The notes: a model not told the origin generated them from the letters alone. Shown: positions 6,768-13,592, numbered from the stretch's first letter. The stretch: DNA of 17,291 bases from an archaeon (GCA_021806865.1 JAKAPU010000038.1:1-17291), one strand, 5' to 3'. Translations and numbers: made by a program.

Positions 6768-9228
6768 ATCTTATTGTCACCTGAGTTTTCTGCTCGCTCA
6801 TGTTGTAATACTCGTGGTAGATCCAGTAGTTCAGCTGGTTTGAGAAATAGTAACTGAGCACGTTCTCGCTCGGACCGCCGGGAAAAACGCCATAAAACTG
6901 CCCAGTTCCAGGAGAAGACACCTCTCTCAGCGAAGAACCGACCGAAACGTATCTCTCAGGCACCTGAAGCAACGATGGAACGCCCCCAACGCTGACAGTG
7001 TGATCATCGCCCCAGATCGAGATAGGACCAATTGAGAGCGCAGCAAGACCAGTCATGCTTGCAATCTCTACCTTGTGCACTCCACCCCACGTCCAGTTAT
7101 CCACGAGACCAAGCTTCTGGGAAAGCAAACCAACCTCGCTTTGGAACGAGTCGCGCACCAGACTAGTAAAGTTCCCGTTGAACCACTGCGAGCTCTGGTT
7201 TGTCTCTGCCAGGTAGATCAAAGTCGAGGTGAAAGGCGAGGGCAGTCCGGTGAGATTATTCTGCGCGTATATCCGATCAAAGCTCTGGTTGTACATCTCC
7301 GAGGTAAGGTACCAGTAAACGGTGATCCCCACTTCGCTTTGGTACGTCGTATAGTTCCACGTCTTCAGATAGTTGAACGCCTGCTGCTCCGTCGAGTTCA
7401 TGGACATTCCCTGCAACGCGTTCACAAGATACGGCGTCAGTAGCGAGGCCCAGTAATCCGACACGTTTGACTGCAGGTTCATCATCTCCTGCAAGCTCAT
7501 GCTCGGATGCGACTCTAGGTAACGAGAAATTATCTCCGCCCTCCCGCCGGACGCCCAGAACCCTCCAACAAAAGGATAGGGATAGTTCAGGCTCACAGTC
7601 GGCTGGTTTGGAGCAAACATGTACCCTCTCGGCGCATTAGTCACTTGCGGAAGATACTGGAAAGGCACGTAACCTGCTGGCTCGTACTGCGAAATCGTAC
7701 CATTGAGCAGCGACCTTGATCCCACCACCTGCACCTGCTTCCCATCAGGCAGCGTCTCATTGATTATCGGATACGCTCCAGCCGTGATGTAACCGGCGTC
7801 ATGCGAAGATACCATTGCAAAGTTCTGAGGCGGCGATCCCCAGCTCTTCAACGCGTTCAGCATGTCGTTGAAGTTCTGAGATTGATCCAGTTGTAATTCG
7901 GCTAGCAGGTCGTACGATGAATTGGCGCGAGCCCAGTTCAGACTAATTCCGTAATTCGGGTTCCTCGCAATCAGCGGCCCGTTGTTCGTATAGTATACGC
8001 TGTGCGTCTTCCCGAGCAGCGTATAGTTGTAAACGCTCATCGGATGCCATGTGCCGTCATAAAGATACGAGTTACCATTCAAGACCTCGAGATACTCATT
8101 TGCAGAGTTCCCCTCCGGCGTTGTGAGCCCCCAAGAAGTGTACTGCGTGTGCCCTATGAGTATTCCAGGAACACCAGCAAGATCCCATCCAGTCACGTTG
8201 AATCCGGGCGCCTCCAGCTGCATAGGAATCCAGACCGACGGAGCTAAGAGTGGAAGGTGCGGATCGTTTGCAAGTATGGGAAATCCGCTCTGCGAGTAAT
8301 TTGCGGTCACAACCCAGCTGTTGCTCCCCACGAAGGAATCGAGCGAGTGCACGCCTGGAAGTACGTACGGATCAGAAATATTCGCAAGCGCATCTCTGAT
8401 CAGTGGAGTCAGGCTCTTCAGCAAAGATCCGCTCACTCCGGTCGCCCACTCGCTGTACCAGTTCTGCGACCAGAAGTACGAAACGTTCACTCCCTGCGAG
8501 CTCAGACTGTAGCCGTTCACAGTCCCGTCGCCGGGCACGACAGTAATGTTCTCGGTGAAGTAGGGATAGTACGGCCAGAGCAGCGCCGCGTTGCTGAAAC
8601 CGAGCTGGTTGTAAAATAGGTCAGATTGGAGCGGCTCGGCCGCACCGGTGGTGAGCGACCAGGCCATGTACTCCTCCCAGCAAAGCGTGTAAAACACTGA
8701 CCAGTGGAACGGCGAAATGCCTAGCAATTTGAAACCCAGGTGTGTTGAAGACTCGCTCTGGTTGATGTACGCATTCACTCCCTGCGAGTAGTCCAGCAAA
8801 TACTGGTAGAAAGTGGGATAGTTTGCCGCATACGCCTTTTCTAGAGCCAGGGCATTCTCGGGTAGCCCAATGAGCCTCATAGTAATGTCAGAGTTCACTC
8901 CGGAGCTTCCGACGTACCTGCTCAGGTTGCCTGAAGCCAAGAGCGCCTCTAGCTCCATCTGGAAAAGTCGCTGGCTAGCAGAATAGTATCCCTGCGCGTA
9001 GAACATGTCGTGGACGCTGCTTGCGCTGATGTGGGCAACACCAGACTCGTCAATTGTAACGTTGACAGGATTCGATAGTCCAGGAACATTCATGGTACCG
9101 GAACTCAGACTGGAACTGTTGATCGAGCTCCACACGCCCAGTCTGGGACTGAGCAACGTGAAATTGGTTGAAATGTAGGAAGCAAGGAGTATTACAACGA
9201 AGATTGTAATGAGCCACCTTATCTTCAT
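6760..9228 (-). CDS. secreted penicillin-acylase-family hydrolase (Ntn hydrolase)
   Basis: The 822-residue protein starts with a basic n-region and a hydrophobic segment (MKIRW, then about residues 6-20), so it is exported or anchored outside the cell. It shows the penicillin amidase layout: an alpha part, a spacer, then Gly301-Ser302 in the motif GSNSWVV. In this family autocatalytic cleavage before Ser frees the nucleophile at the beta-chain N-terminus. Further family features are NDPHLPL just after the nucleophile, GHTQYTSWGLT, and an oxyanion-hole-like Asn541 in GYMFAPNQ. Asn541 is residue 240 of the beta chain, close to Asn241 in the E. coli enzyme. Many N-x-S/T sequons agree with archaeal surface glycosylation. 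It probably hydrolyses an amide bond in an acylated compound (acyl-homoserine lactone, peptide or lactam); the substrate is unknown. It overlaps the next membrane-protein gene by 8 nt. Confidence 0.9.
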   Translation of the reverse strand: MKIRWLITIFVVILLASYISTNFTLLSPRLGVWSSINSSSLSSGTMNVPGLSNPVNVTIDESGVAHISASSVHDMFYAQGYYSASQRLFQMELEALLASGNLSRYVGSSGVNSDITMRLIGLPENALALEKAYAANYPTFYQYLLDYSQGVNAYINQSESSTHLGFKLLGISPFHWSVFYTLCWEEYMAWSLTTGAAEPLQSDLFYNQLGFSNAALLWPYYPYFTENITVVPGDGTVNGYSLSSQGVNVSYFWSQNWYSEWATGVSGSLLKSLTPLIRDALANISDPYVLPGVHSLDSFVGSNSWVVTANYSQSGFPILANDPHLPLLAPSVWIPMQLEAPGFNVTGWDLAGVPGILIGHTQYTSWGLTTPEGNSANEYLEVLNGNSYLYDGTWHPMSVYNYTLLGKTHSVYYTNNGPLIARNPNYGISLNWARANSSYDLLAELQLDQSQNFNDMLNALKSWGSPPQNFAMVSSHDAGYITAGAYPIINETLPDGKQVQVVGSRSLLNGTISQYEPAGYVPFQYLPQVTNAPRGYMFAPNQPTVSLNYPYPFVGGFWASGGRAEIISRYLESHPSMSLQEMMNLQSNVSDYWASLLTPYLVNALQGMSMNSTEQQAFNYLKTWNYTTYQSEVGITVYWYLTSEMYNQSFDRIYAQNNLTGLPSPFTSTLIYLAETNQSSQWFNGNFTSLVRDSFQSEVGLLSQKLGLVDNWTWGGVHKVEIASMTGLAALSIGPISIWGDDHTVSVGGVPSLLQVPERYVSVGSSLREVSSPGTGQFYGVFPGGPSENVLSYYFSNQLNYWIYHEYYNMSEQKTQVTIRYE

Positions 9229-9251
9229 TGATGCGTGTTAACCGCTGTGAA

Positions 9252-9259
9252 TGTTAAAA
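9252..9259 (-). promoter_or_regulatory. putative TATA box of the acylase operon
   Basis: On the minus strand TTTTAACA is centred about 27 nt ahead of the ATG at 9228. This spacing fits a leaderless archaeal transcript, and no ribosome-binding site precedes the ATG. The base composition is only a moderate match. Confidence 0.35.
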
Positions 9260-9328
9260 CGGCTTTCGGAAATAAGATGGCATCAGGGAAAACTAATCGT
9301 CTAACATCAAGCGAATCTCGCAGTATGA

Positions 9329-9337
9329 TTTTTATTA
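9329..9337 (+). promoter_or_regulatory. putative TATA box of the vapB gene
   Basis: TTTTTATTA lies about 32 nt before the ATG at 9365 but only 4 nt before the in-frame ATG at 9341. Standard archaeal promoter spacing therefore favours 9365 as the real start, with a leaderless transcript. Confidence 0.45.
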
Positions 9338-9364
9338 TCCATGTCTCACCGCATATCGTCCTAC

Positions 9365-9583
9365 ATGCCGACCATTGGTGTGAGAATCTCAGAGAAAGAG
9401 AAGAAAGAGTTGAGTGAGTTTGGCTCTGTGTCCGAAGCAGTGAGGGAGGGGTTGAAAATGTACTTGAGGCGTAAGAAAACTATCAAAATCCTCAGAAAAC
9501 TCGAACGGCTCCAGATTGATAATCCAATGAGAACGATGACACTCGAAGATATAGAACTGCTTCGTACAGATAGGAAGCGCTGA
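9365..9583 (+). CDS. vapB: VapB-family antitoxin, apparently without an intact VapC
   Basis: The 72-residue product begins MPTIGVRISEKEKKELSEFG and continues VSEAVREGLKMYLRRKK. This is the archaeal VapB pattern: one N-terminal strand, then two helices of a ribbon-helix-helix DNA-binding fold, then a charged tail (TLEDIELLRTDRKR) that would bind the toxin. The start at 9365 is chosen over 9341 because family members begin just before the T-I-G-V strand and because of the TATA spacing. VapB normally precedes a PIN-domain ribonuclease, VapC, with overlapping ends. Here no intact PIN gene follows; only a weak N-terminal-like stretch and, further on, an inverted VapC fragment. It is either an orphan antitoxin or part of a broken locus. 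Confidence 0.75.
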   Translation: MPTIGVRISEKEKKELSEFGSVSEAVREGLKMYLRRKKTIKILRKLERLQIDNPMRTMTLEDIELLRTDRKR

Positions 9584-9701
9584 CCTATGGTTCTTACGAG
9601 ACGAATAAAATTCTCTTGTGTATCTCCGCTACTAATTATCTTGTTCCGTTAGTCGAAGTAGTCAGAAAATACCCATCCGATGCGCAGCACTGTAGCAACC
9701 G

Positions 9702-9953
9702 TCAGGACTTAAGGAAGACTTTATCAAACTGCTTTTTTAAATCCGCCAACCCTCTCTTCATCTCGCTCTCTTCTGACCTAAAGACAGCTTTTCCACGGGA
9801 TATTCTTGAGGAGGCAAGAACGAAAGAGTCCATCATGGAAATTCCAAATTTGTCTTTTATCTCTCCCGCGACGATGGCTAGATCTATAGAAGGGTCGGCC
9901 AGAGACATGTTCGGCGCGGTGTTAAGCCATTGAACCAATTTCCTAGCTCTATT
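9702..9953 (-). pseudogene. C-terminal fragment of a VapC (PIN-domain) toxin
   Basis: The minus-strand frame reads ARKLVQWLNTAPN, then IDLAIVAGEIKDKFGISMMD, then SFVLASSRISRGKAVF. This corresponds to the second half of a PIN domain: the alanine-rich helix, the 'kyg.s..Da..lAsa' element with the conserved Asp, and the following strand. The N-terminal half with the first catalytic Asp and Glu is missing, because a stop lies just upstream in the frame. The fragment abuts the end of a truncated RelE-like gene on the same strand and points toward vapB. It is very probably non-functional as a nuclease. I infer a deletion or rearrangement joining two toxin-antitoxin loci. Confidence 0.65.
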
Positions 9954-10068
9954 GGCATGGGTCGTGTACTAGTTCTTCCAAGACTTTTCGAATGCGAAGC
10001 TTGTCGATGCTTGATAGTTTCCTTAGGCCTTTGTCAAAGTTGGCTGTACTGACTAGCGTGTAAGGCAA
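9949..10068 (-). pseudogene. truncated RelE/ParE-superfamily toxin
   Basis: From a TTG at 10068, two bases after the stop of the preceding antitoxin gene, 39 residues are encoded: PYTLVSTANFDKGLRKL, then IRKVLEELVHDP. This matches the N-terminal helices of RelE-type mRNA interferases ('F.k.l.kL....r.rI.k.leeL..dP'). A TAG follows where the family continues for about 45 more residues carrying the catalytic strands and basic residues. The sequence then runs directly into the VapC fragment. The toxin is therefore almost certainly dead. It lies below the ORF-size cut-off commonly used, so it is easily missed. Confidence 0.6.
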
Positions 10069-10070
10069 TG

Positions 10071-10259
10071 CTATGCTTCTTTCAGATCAGAGAACATCGT
10101 TTCAACGTCTTTGTACTTTTTGTATCTGCCCTTCTTATAATCACTGAGGCCGCTCTGAATACTTTTCAGGAGTTTCTTATCGGCCATTATATCCAGTGTT
10201 TCTTCCAGTTCATCGACTCGATGCTCAAGTTTGCGCAGTCTTCTTTCAGATAGAGCCAA
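10071..10259 (-). CDS. RelB-like antitoxin
   Basis: The 62-residue charged, helical product has an N-terminal heptad-like region (RRLRKLEHRVDELEETLDIM) and a tail KKGRYKKYKDVETMFSDLKEA. That tail resembles archaeal RelB-type antitoxins, which end 'kG.y..y.dve.lf.dL'. It starts at TTG 10259, about 30 nt from a TATA-like TTTAAA. Downstream, two bases after its stop, lies a RelE-like toxin cut to 39 residues, which fits the antitoxin-toxin gene order. With its toxin broken it may persist as a transcriptional repressor, as an antidote to a related toxin elsewhere, or simply as a remnant. Confidence 0.6.
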   Translation of the reverse strand: MALSERRLRKLEHRVDELEETLDIMADKKLLKSIQSGLSDYKKGRYKKYKDVETMFSDLKEA

Positions 10260-10285
10260 GTTACGATTCTCGTGAACAAACCAAC

Positions 10286-10291
10286 TTTAAA
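10286..10291. promoter_or_regulatory. shared palindromic TATA element for two divergent antitoxin genes
   Basis: TTTAAA reads the same on both strands and sits in the flank CTTTAAAATG. It is about 28-30 nt ahead of the TTG at 10259 (minus strand) and about 40 nt ahead of the ATG at 10329 (plus strand). One element could serve both divergent genes. It is inferred from position and composition. Confidence 0.35.
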
Positions 10292-10328
10292 ATGTATATG
10301 AAGTTCAAATATCCGAAGTAATATTCTC

Positions 10329-10621
10329 ATGGTCGGGTCAGTGGAATATAGACAAAAACCTCTTGTGCAAAAACTGGCGCGGGTGTCCTCGAAGGGTCAG
10401 GTAGTCATTCCACTCTCTATTAGACGGAAGTACAAGATATCGAAGACAGTCCTGATGAAAGTAGTAAGATCATTCTTGAGCCGGCCAAATCGTTCGAAGA
10501 ATCATTTGGAGATGGAGAAGACACGGCGAGACGCGCAGCAATTGAAATTTCGTTAGACAGAAGGAAAGAAGCTGAGTCTGAACGCAGCCTTTTCTTTTTT
10601 AGGAGAACCAATCCAATTTGA
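10329..10621 (+). pseudogene. AbrB/MazE-type antitoxin gene with a frameshift
   Basis: From the ATG the first frame encodes LARVSSKGQVVIPLSIRRKY, the hallmark of SpoVT/AbrB swapped-hairpin domains (VSSKGQV.IP..IR). After about base 10445 this frame loses family character. A neighbouring frame then continues with EDSPDESSKIILEPAKSFEE, and further with TARRAAIEISLDRRKEAESE. That is the usual continuation of archaeal AbrB-type antitoxins ('..I.lEP.ksfeesfG', then a charged helix) and it ends at TGA 10621. The gene has therefore lost or gained a base near 10440-10447, with a few residues of the second hairpin strand also missing. No intact PIN toxin follows. Unless the shift is a sequencing error, the product is a truncated 75-residue protein. 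Confidence 0.7.
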
Positions 10622-10653
10622 GACTTCCTAGTCCTTGTACTGTCTTGGTCTTT

Positions 10654-11129
10654 TCATCGCGAACGCCTCAACCGATAACTATGCGGACCAATCTGTTGAA
10701 AGATAGATCTAAAGCTTCTCTTCGAAAATCGCGTCAGCGCCTCTAACTCTCCCGGAGCTCTCTGGCGGAGGAGTTTTGCTGGATCTTGAGGGACGGCGGA
10801 GATCATCTTTTTGATGGGAATCTTTGTTTGCAGTAGCGCGCGAGTCTTAAGCGTAGCATTGCGATTCTTTGAAGCTATAAACTCGTCAAATTTTACAGGC
10901 ATCGATGCAATCTTTTTACGTATTGCATTCCATTCGATTGATTCTCCAGCTCGTAGCTCTGCCCCTTTTCTCTGACAGACTTGGGAATCCCGAAAGTCAA
11001 AACATAGAGGGGCCCAAGATACGCTACAGTCTTTTGCCTGACCTTATCTCCGCTGCGCGAGCCGGTCACTAGATACACGTACTCCCGACCGGCTACTTCT
11101 TGACTCTTGGGAACAATTCCGAAGAAAGA
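10654..11129 (-). pseudogene. frameshifted gene with a transposase-like N-terminus
   Basis: Two overlapping minus-strand frames together look like one protein. The first reads REYVYLVTGSRSGDKVRQKT, then VAYLGPLYVL, similar to the start of IS1634/IS4-type transposases ('y.yLv.syr..gkvrqk..a.LG'). The second reads KGAELRAGESIEWNAIRKKI, later RAPGELEALTRFSKRSF, and ends SYRLRRSR before TGA. The switch lies near 10965-10985. The N-terminal frame has no ATG after its upstream stop; GTG 11078 is the only internal start. No terminal inverted repeats or DDE catalytic part were seen, so it may be a remnant or an unrelated archaeal protein family that I do not recognise. Its position among broken toxin-antitoxin genes fits a mobile-element scar. 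Confidence 0.45.
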
Positions 11130-11313
11130 TCACGTTTTTTGATGATAAATGTTGTGCCTAAAATAGAAAGAGCTCTTATCCGAATAACGCAAAAGTGAGC
11201 AAGAGATAAGAATAATGTAGTAAGGAAACTTGTGTAGCAGGGCGAATCGCAAATCTTGATAGACCGACTGTCAAGTAGAAGGAAGAGGTTTCTTGGAAGA
11301 AAGTGTTCGCAAA

Positions 11314-11574
11314 ATGTCGGCCGTGAAGCTTAGTAAGAAAGACAAGGAAACACTAGTCAAATTAGCTTCGGCGGTTAAACTTGTCAAGCAGAAGACTAGC
11401 GACTCGGAGGTCGTCGGCCTGGCTCTAGATTTCGCAAACTCGAACTTTGACGAGTTTCTCGTGATGCTGCTAAAAGATATTGAGGATGAGCCCCTATTAG
11501 ACATACTAAGGAAACCAGCAAGAAGAGGCCTGAAAACCGAAGCGAGAAAAATCGAACACTATCTGTATAGCTGA
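11314..11574 (+). CDS. small antitoxin-like protein, apparently without a toxin
   Basis: The 86-residue product (MSAVKLSKKDKETLVKLA onward) opens with a short strand-like stretch and two predicted helices, as in ribbon-helix-helix antitoxins. Its C-terminus (LKTEARKIEHYLYS) resembles the toxin-binding tail of VapB/CopG-like archaeal antitoxins, which often ends '..kyLY'. It could start 21 bases earlier at TTG 11293, which has the purine run GGAAGAGG ahead of it. ATG 11314 fits the family start better. The 150 bases that follow carry no toxin gene, only the promoter and operator of the next operon. The antitoxin role is inferred from sequence character and neighbourhood, not from a firm match. 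Confidence 0.5.
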   Translation: MSAVKLSKKDKETLVKLASAVKLVKQKTSDSEVVGLALDFANSNFDEFLVMLLKDIEDEPLLDILRKPARRGLKTEARKIEHYLYS

Positions 11575-11649
11575 GAAGTCTTTCATGTTTCATACGCTCT
11601 GTAGTCACTTTCGCAGTAAACTATGAGCGCACCTCGGTTTTCTGCTGGT

Positions 11650-11677
11650 CTATAGTATAAAGGCTATAATACTATAG
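11650..11677. promoter_or_regulatory. promoter with a perfect 9-bp inverted repeat
   Basis: The arms CTATAGTAT (11650-11658) and ATACTATAG (11669-11677) are exact reverse complements separated by 10 bases. The TATA-like TATAAAG lies across the left arm and spacer, so a protein bound to the repeat would block TBP/TFB. The repeat lies about 50-75 nt ahead of the start of a winged-helix gene. It is a strong candidate operator for autoregulation by that gene's product. Confidence 0.6.
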
Positions 11678-11725
11678 TCATAAAGACCTTAATAGGAAGG
11701 AAAACCGGTACCAAACAGATGCGGT

Positions 11726-12847
11726 TTGTCCACTATTTTATCGGGATTGGATGCAACAACATTCAAGATCCTGGATGCTCTATTAACAGAGATGGGAAGT
11801 CCGATCTCGATCAACGAATTGACAAAAAAGATCGGGCGCTCTTATGGTAGAGCGTACTATGCTAACATTTACAGAAAGATACAATCACTCACGAAGGAAA
11901 AAATTACCAGCTTGGAACGCGTAGGAAACACTTCGATTGCATCTTTGAATTTCGAAAATCCAATCACAGTTGATTTGCTGACTGAAATGGATTTACGAAA
12001 AAAGCAAGGCATCTTTCAAAGAAGACCCCGCTTACAAATTCTCCTAACTTCGATCCAAGAGAGTTTTGCTGACTTTGGATCGATCATGTCGATTTCGTTG
12101 ATCGATCCAGAGAAAAACATGAAACTAAACAGAGCAGAATTTCTAATACTAGTACGTACGCCAGTTCACAGAAAAAGAGTAGTTCACACAACAATGACAG
12201 ATGAGATCACAGATATCTACAGGACAATGAAATCTCTTCAAAGTCGATTCAACATACGAATACACCATTTAGCTTTGCCAAGTGATGAATTCCTCGACCT
12301 TTTGAGAGCGAGAGAAATCAACCCACTGAGAGAAATACTGGGAAGTCCTATGACAAACTTCTTTTCGCCACAGTCGTTCTGGTTTGAGATTGCGCTAGCC
12401 TCAAAGGAGGGCATCCAAATCAAACTCCTAAAGAGTGAGACAAGTCCGTTTGAGATAACAGAAGATGAACTGGTCTACAATCTAGCAAGGTTTGGATACA
12501 GGGAATTAGGGCCACGCATAATCAAGAGTGCGGACATCTGCATCGAACTCATCATTACCTCCATACTGCTGAAAGGCGTCGCTAGAAGAATTGAAGCCAT
12601 TCCAATCTTACTGGCAAAGAACGAACCAAACTATAATCTATTGATCTTCCTTTCAGAAAAGTATGGCGTTTCGAGCAAATTGCTGGGACTATTGAAGAGC
12701 CTGGAAAAGGAGAGGATATCATCAACTCCAAGAAAAGAAGCGATTACGATCCTTGAGAGTATTGGAACAAAGGAAGAAATTGGAACCAAGAAAATAGATA
12801 TGTTCGAAAAGCTCCGTCTGTATTCCTCAGGGGATTTTGCTGAGTAA
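11726..12847 (+). CDS. winged-helix regulator with degenerate nucleotidyltransferase-like domain
   Basis: Residues about 8-75 look like a winged helix: TFKILDALL, the recognition part ISINELTKKIGRSYGRAYYA and a wing ending SIASLNF. Residues about 100-235 resemble the nucleotidyltransferase-like part of archaeal regulators, ending INPLREILGSPM and FFSPQSFWFEI. The usual G-S and D-x-D catalytic residues are not visible, so this part is probably catalytically dead. Residues about 260-345 form a helical domain with AIPILLAKNEPNYNLLIFLS and LLGLLKSL. The product probably represses its own operon through the upstream inverted repeat and counteracts or positions the nucleotidyltransferase encoded next, whose start overlaps this stop by 11 nt. 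The start is TTG 11726: ATG 11719 is in another frame and closes early, and an in-frame TAG lies at 11693. Roles are inferred from motif and gene order. Confidence 0.75.
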   Translation: MSTILSGLDATTFKILDALLTEMGSPISINELTKKIGRSYGRAYYANIYRKIQSLTKEKITSLERVGNTSIASLNFENPITVDLLTEMDLRKKQGIFQRRPRLQILLTSIQESFADFGSIMSISLIDPEKNMKLNRAEFLILVRTPVHRKRVVHTTMTDEITDIYRTMKSLQSRFNIRIHHLALPSDEFLDLLRAREINPLREILGSPMTNFFSPQSFWFEIALASKEGIQIKLLKSETSPFEITEDELVYNLARFGYRELGPRIIKSADICIELIITSILLKGVARRIEAIPILLAKNEPNYNLLIFLSEKYGVSSKLLGLLKSLEKERISSTPRKEAITILESIGTKEEIGTKKIDMFEKLRLYSSGDFAE

Positions 12848-13286
12848 CACCATTGACAACGGCGAGCTGCTCGATTTCTTGGAACTTGTCGATAGTCGTC
12901 TTTCAAGAAAAATTAAGTTGATTGCTGTCGGAGGCACGGCTCTCACTCTCTTGAAACTCAAAGCTTCGACCATAGACATTGACTTCACAGGCAAATCCGA
13001 AGACATTGAAGAGTTCGAGAAGGCTCACAGTCAACTGGGCCACGGTCTGCCCATTCATTGTTTTGCAAACGGCCAAATCCTTTCTCAAGCACCTCCGAGT
13101 AACTATTCAGAAAAGAGCATCCGCATCGGATCGAAGTTCGATAACATCGAGCTCTTTGCGCTTTCCCCTCTGGACATCATTTGCACAAAAATTGGTAGGT
13201 TGGCACCTCGCGACATCGAGGACATTGGGACATGCATTAAGAATTATAAAATTAAGGAATCAGAGATCAGAAACAGAGCAAGCTAG
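12837..13286 (+). CDS. nucleotidyltransferase, AbiEii/DUF6036-like, with an early amber stop
   Basis: The 149-residue product has the hallmarks of minimal nucleotidyltransferases of the AbiEii/DUF6036 type. These are GGTAL (residues 32-36), the metal-binding TIDID (Asp47 and Asp49), and the helix LDIICTKIGRLAPRDIEDI with Lys118, Arg125, Asp126 and Asp129 (family pattern 'K....R..kDl.Di'). Relatives act as toxins that add nucleotides to tRNA or protein, with the upstream DNA-binding protein as antitoxin. It starts at TTG 12837 inside the end of that gene, with a G-rich site (CAGGGG) just before it. The frame stops at TAG 13286, but the next 30 codons in the same frame still look like the family C-terminus (VAYAGNQEVYNMNTETIVRH) and end at TGA 13379. 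So it may be slightly truncated, or read through. Confidence 0.8.
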   Translation: MLSNTIDNGELLDFLELVDSRLSRKIKLIAVGGTALTLLKLKASTIDIDFTGKSEDIEEFEKAHSQLGHGLPIHCFANGQILSQAPPSNYSEKSIRIGSKFDNIELFALSPLDIICTKIGRLAPRDIEDIGTCIKNYKIKESEIRNRAS

Positions 13287-13466
13287 GTGGCGTATGCTGG
13301 TAACCAAGAAGTATACAACATGAATACCGAAACTATTGTGCGTCATTTCTTCAGAAAGCGTCCCAGTCATCGTCGCTGAGTCATTGTCGATTTGCCAAAC
13401 GAGATAGTATGCACTTAGGCTGCGGTTACCTCATTTAGTTATGTTCTAACAAAAAGTTCCAGTGGA

Positions 13467-13592
13467 TTAGCGATGCAACCACTCTTCTCTTGCCCTTTGC
13501 TGAAATCTTAGGCTACCTATCTCCCAAGGTTTTTGACTTTCGAGAATCTCCGACAACTTCTTGGTTGCGGTCTTTCTAGTCTTCAGCTTACA
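13467..13592 (-). pseudogene. short coding-like remnant
   Basis: The minus-strand frame between two stops reads KLKTRKTATKKLSEILESQK followed by PWEIGSLRFQQRAREEWLHR. It is rich in Lys, Glu and Leu and looks helical, unlike the random composition around it. There is no start codon with a promoter and I recognise no family. It may be the C-terminal end of a lost gene, or chance. Confidence 0.2.

Noticed and set aside
7075..8619. Several plus-strand open frames inside the acylase gene
   Set aside because: They are Arg/His-rich antisense shadows of a strongly supported minus-strand gene.
9616..9701. Plus-strand stretch after vapB reading ISATNYLVPLVEVVRKYPSD, like a VapC N-terminus
   Set aside because: It resembles 'DTNyLv.lve', but the first catalytic Asp would be Ala, there is no start that overlaps the vapB stop, and the reading fades after about 30 codons. 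It may be a mutated remnant, but that is too uncertain to call.
10618..10706. PIN-domain-like pieces (TVLVF, then FIANASTDNYADQSVER in another frame) after the AbrB-type gene
   Set aside because: The position is right for a VapC partner, but it needs a frame switch, lacks the catalytic Asp and overlaps a more convincing coding frame on the other strand.
13284..13286. TAG as a pyrrolysine codon
   Set aside because: There is no pyl gene or other support in the window, and nucleotidyltransferases of this type are not known to use pyrrolysine. Nonsense mutation or a natural end is simpler.
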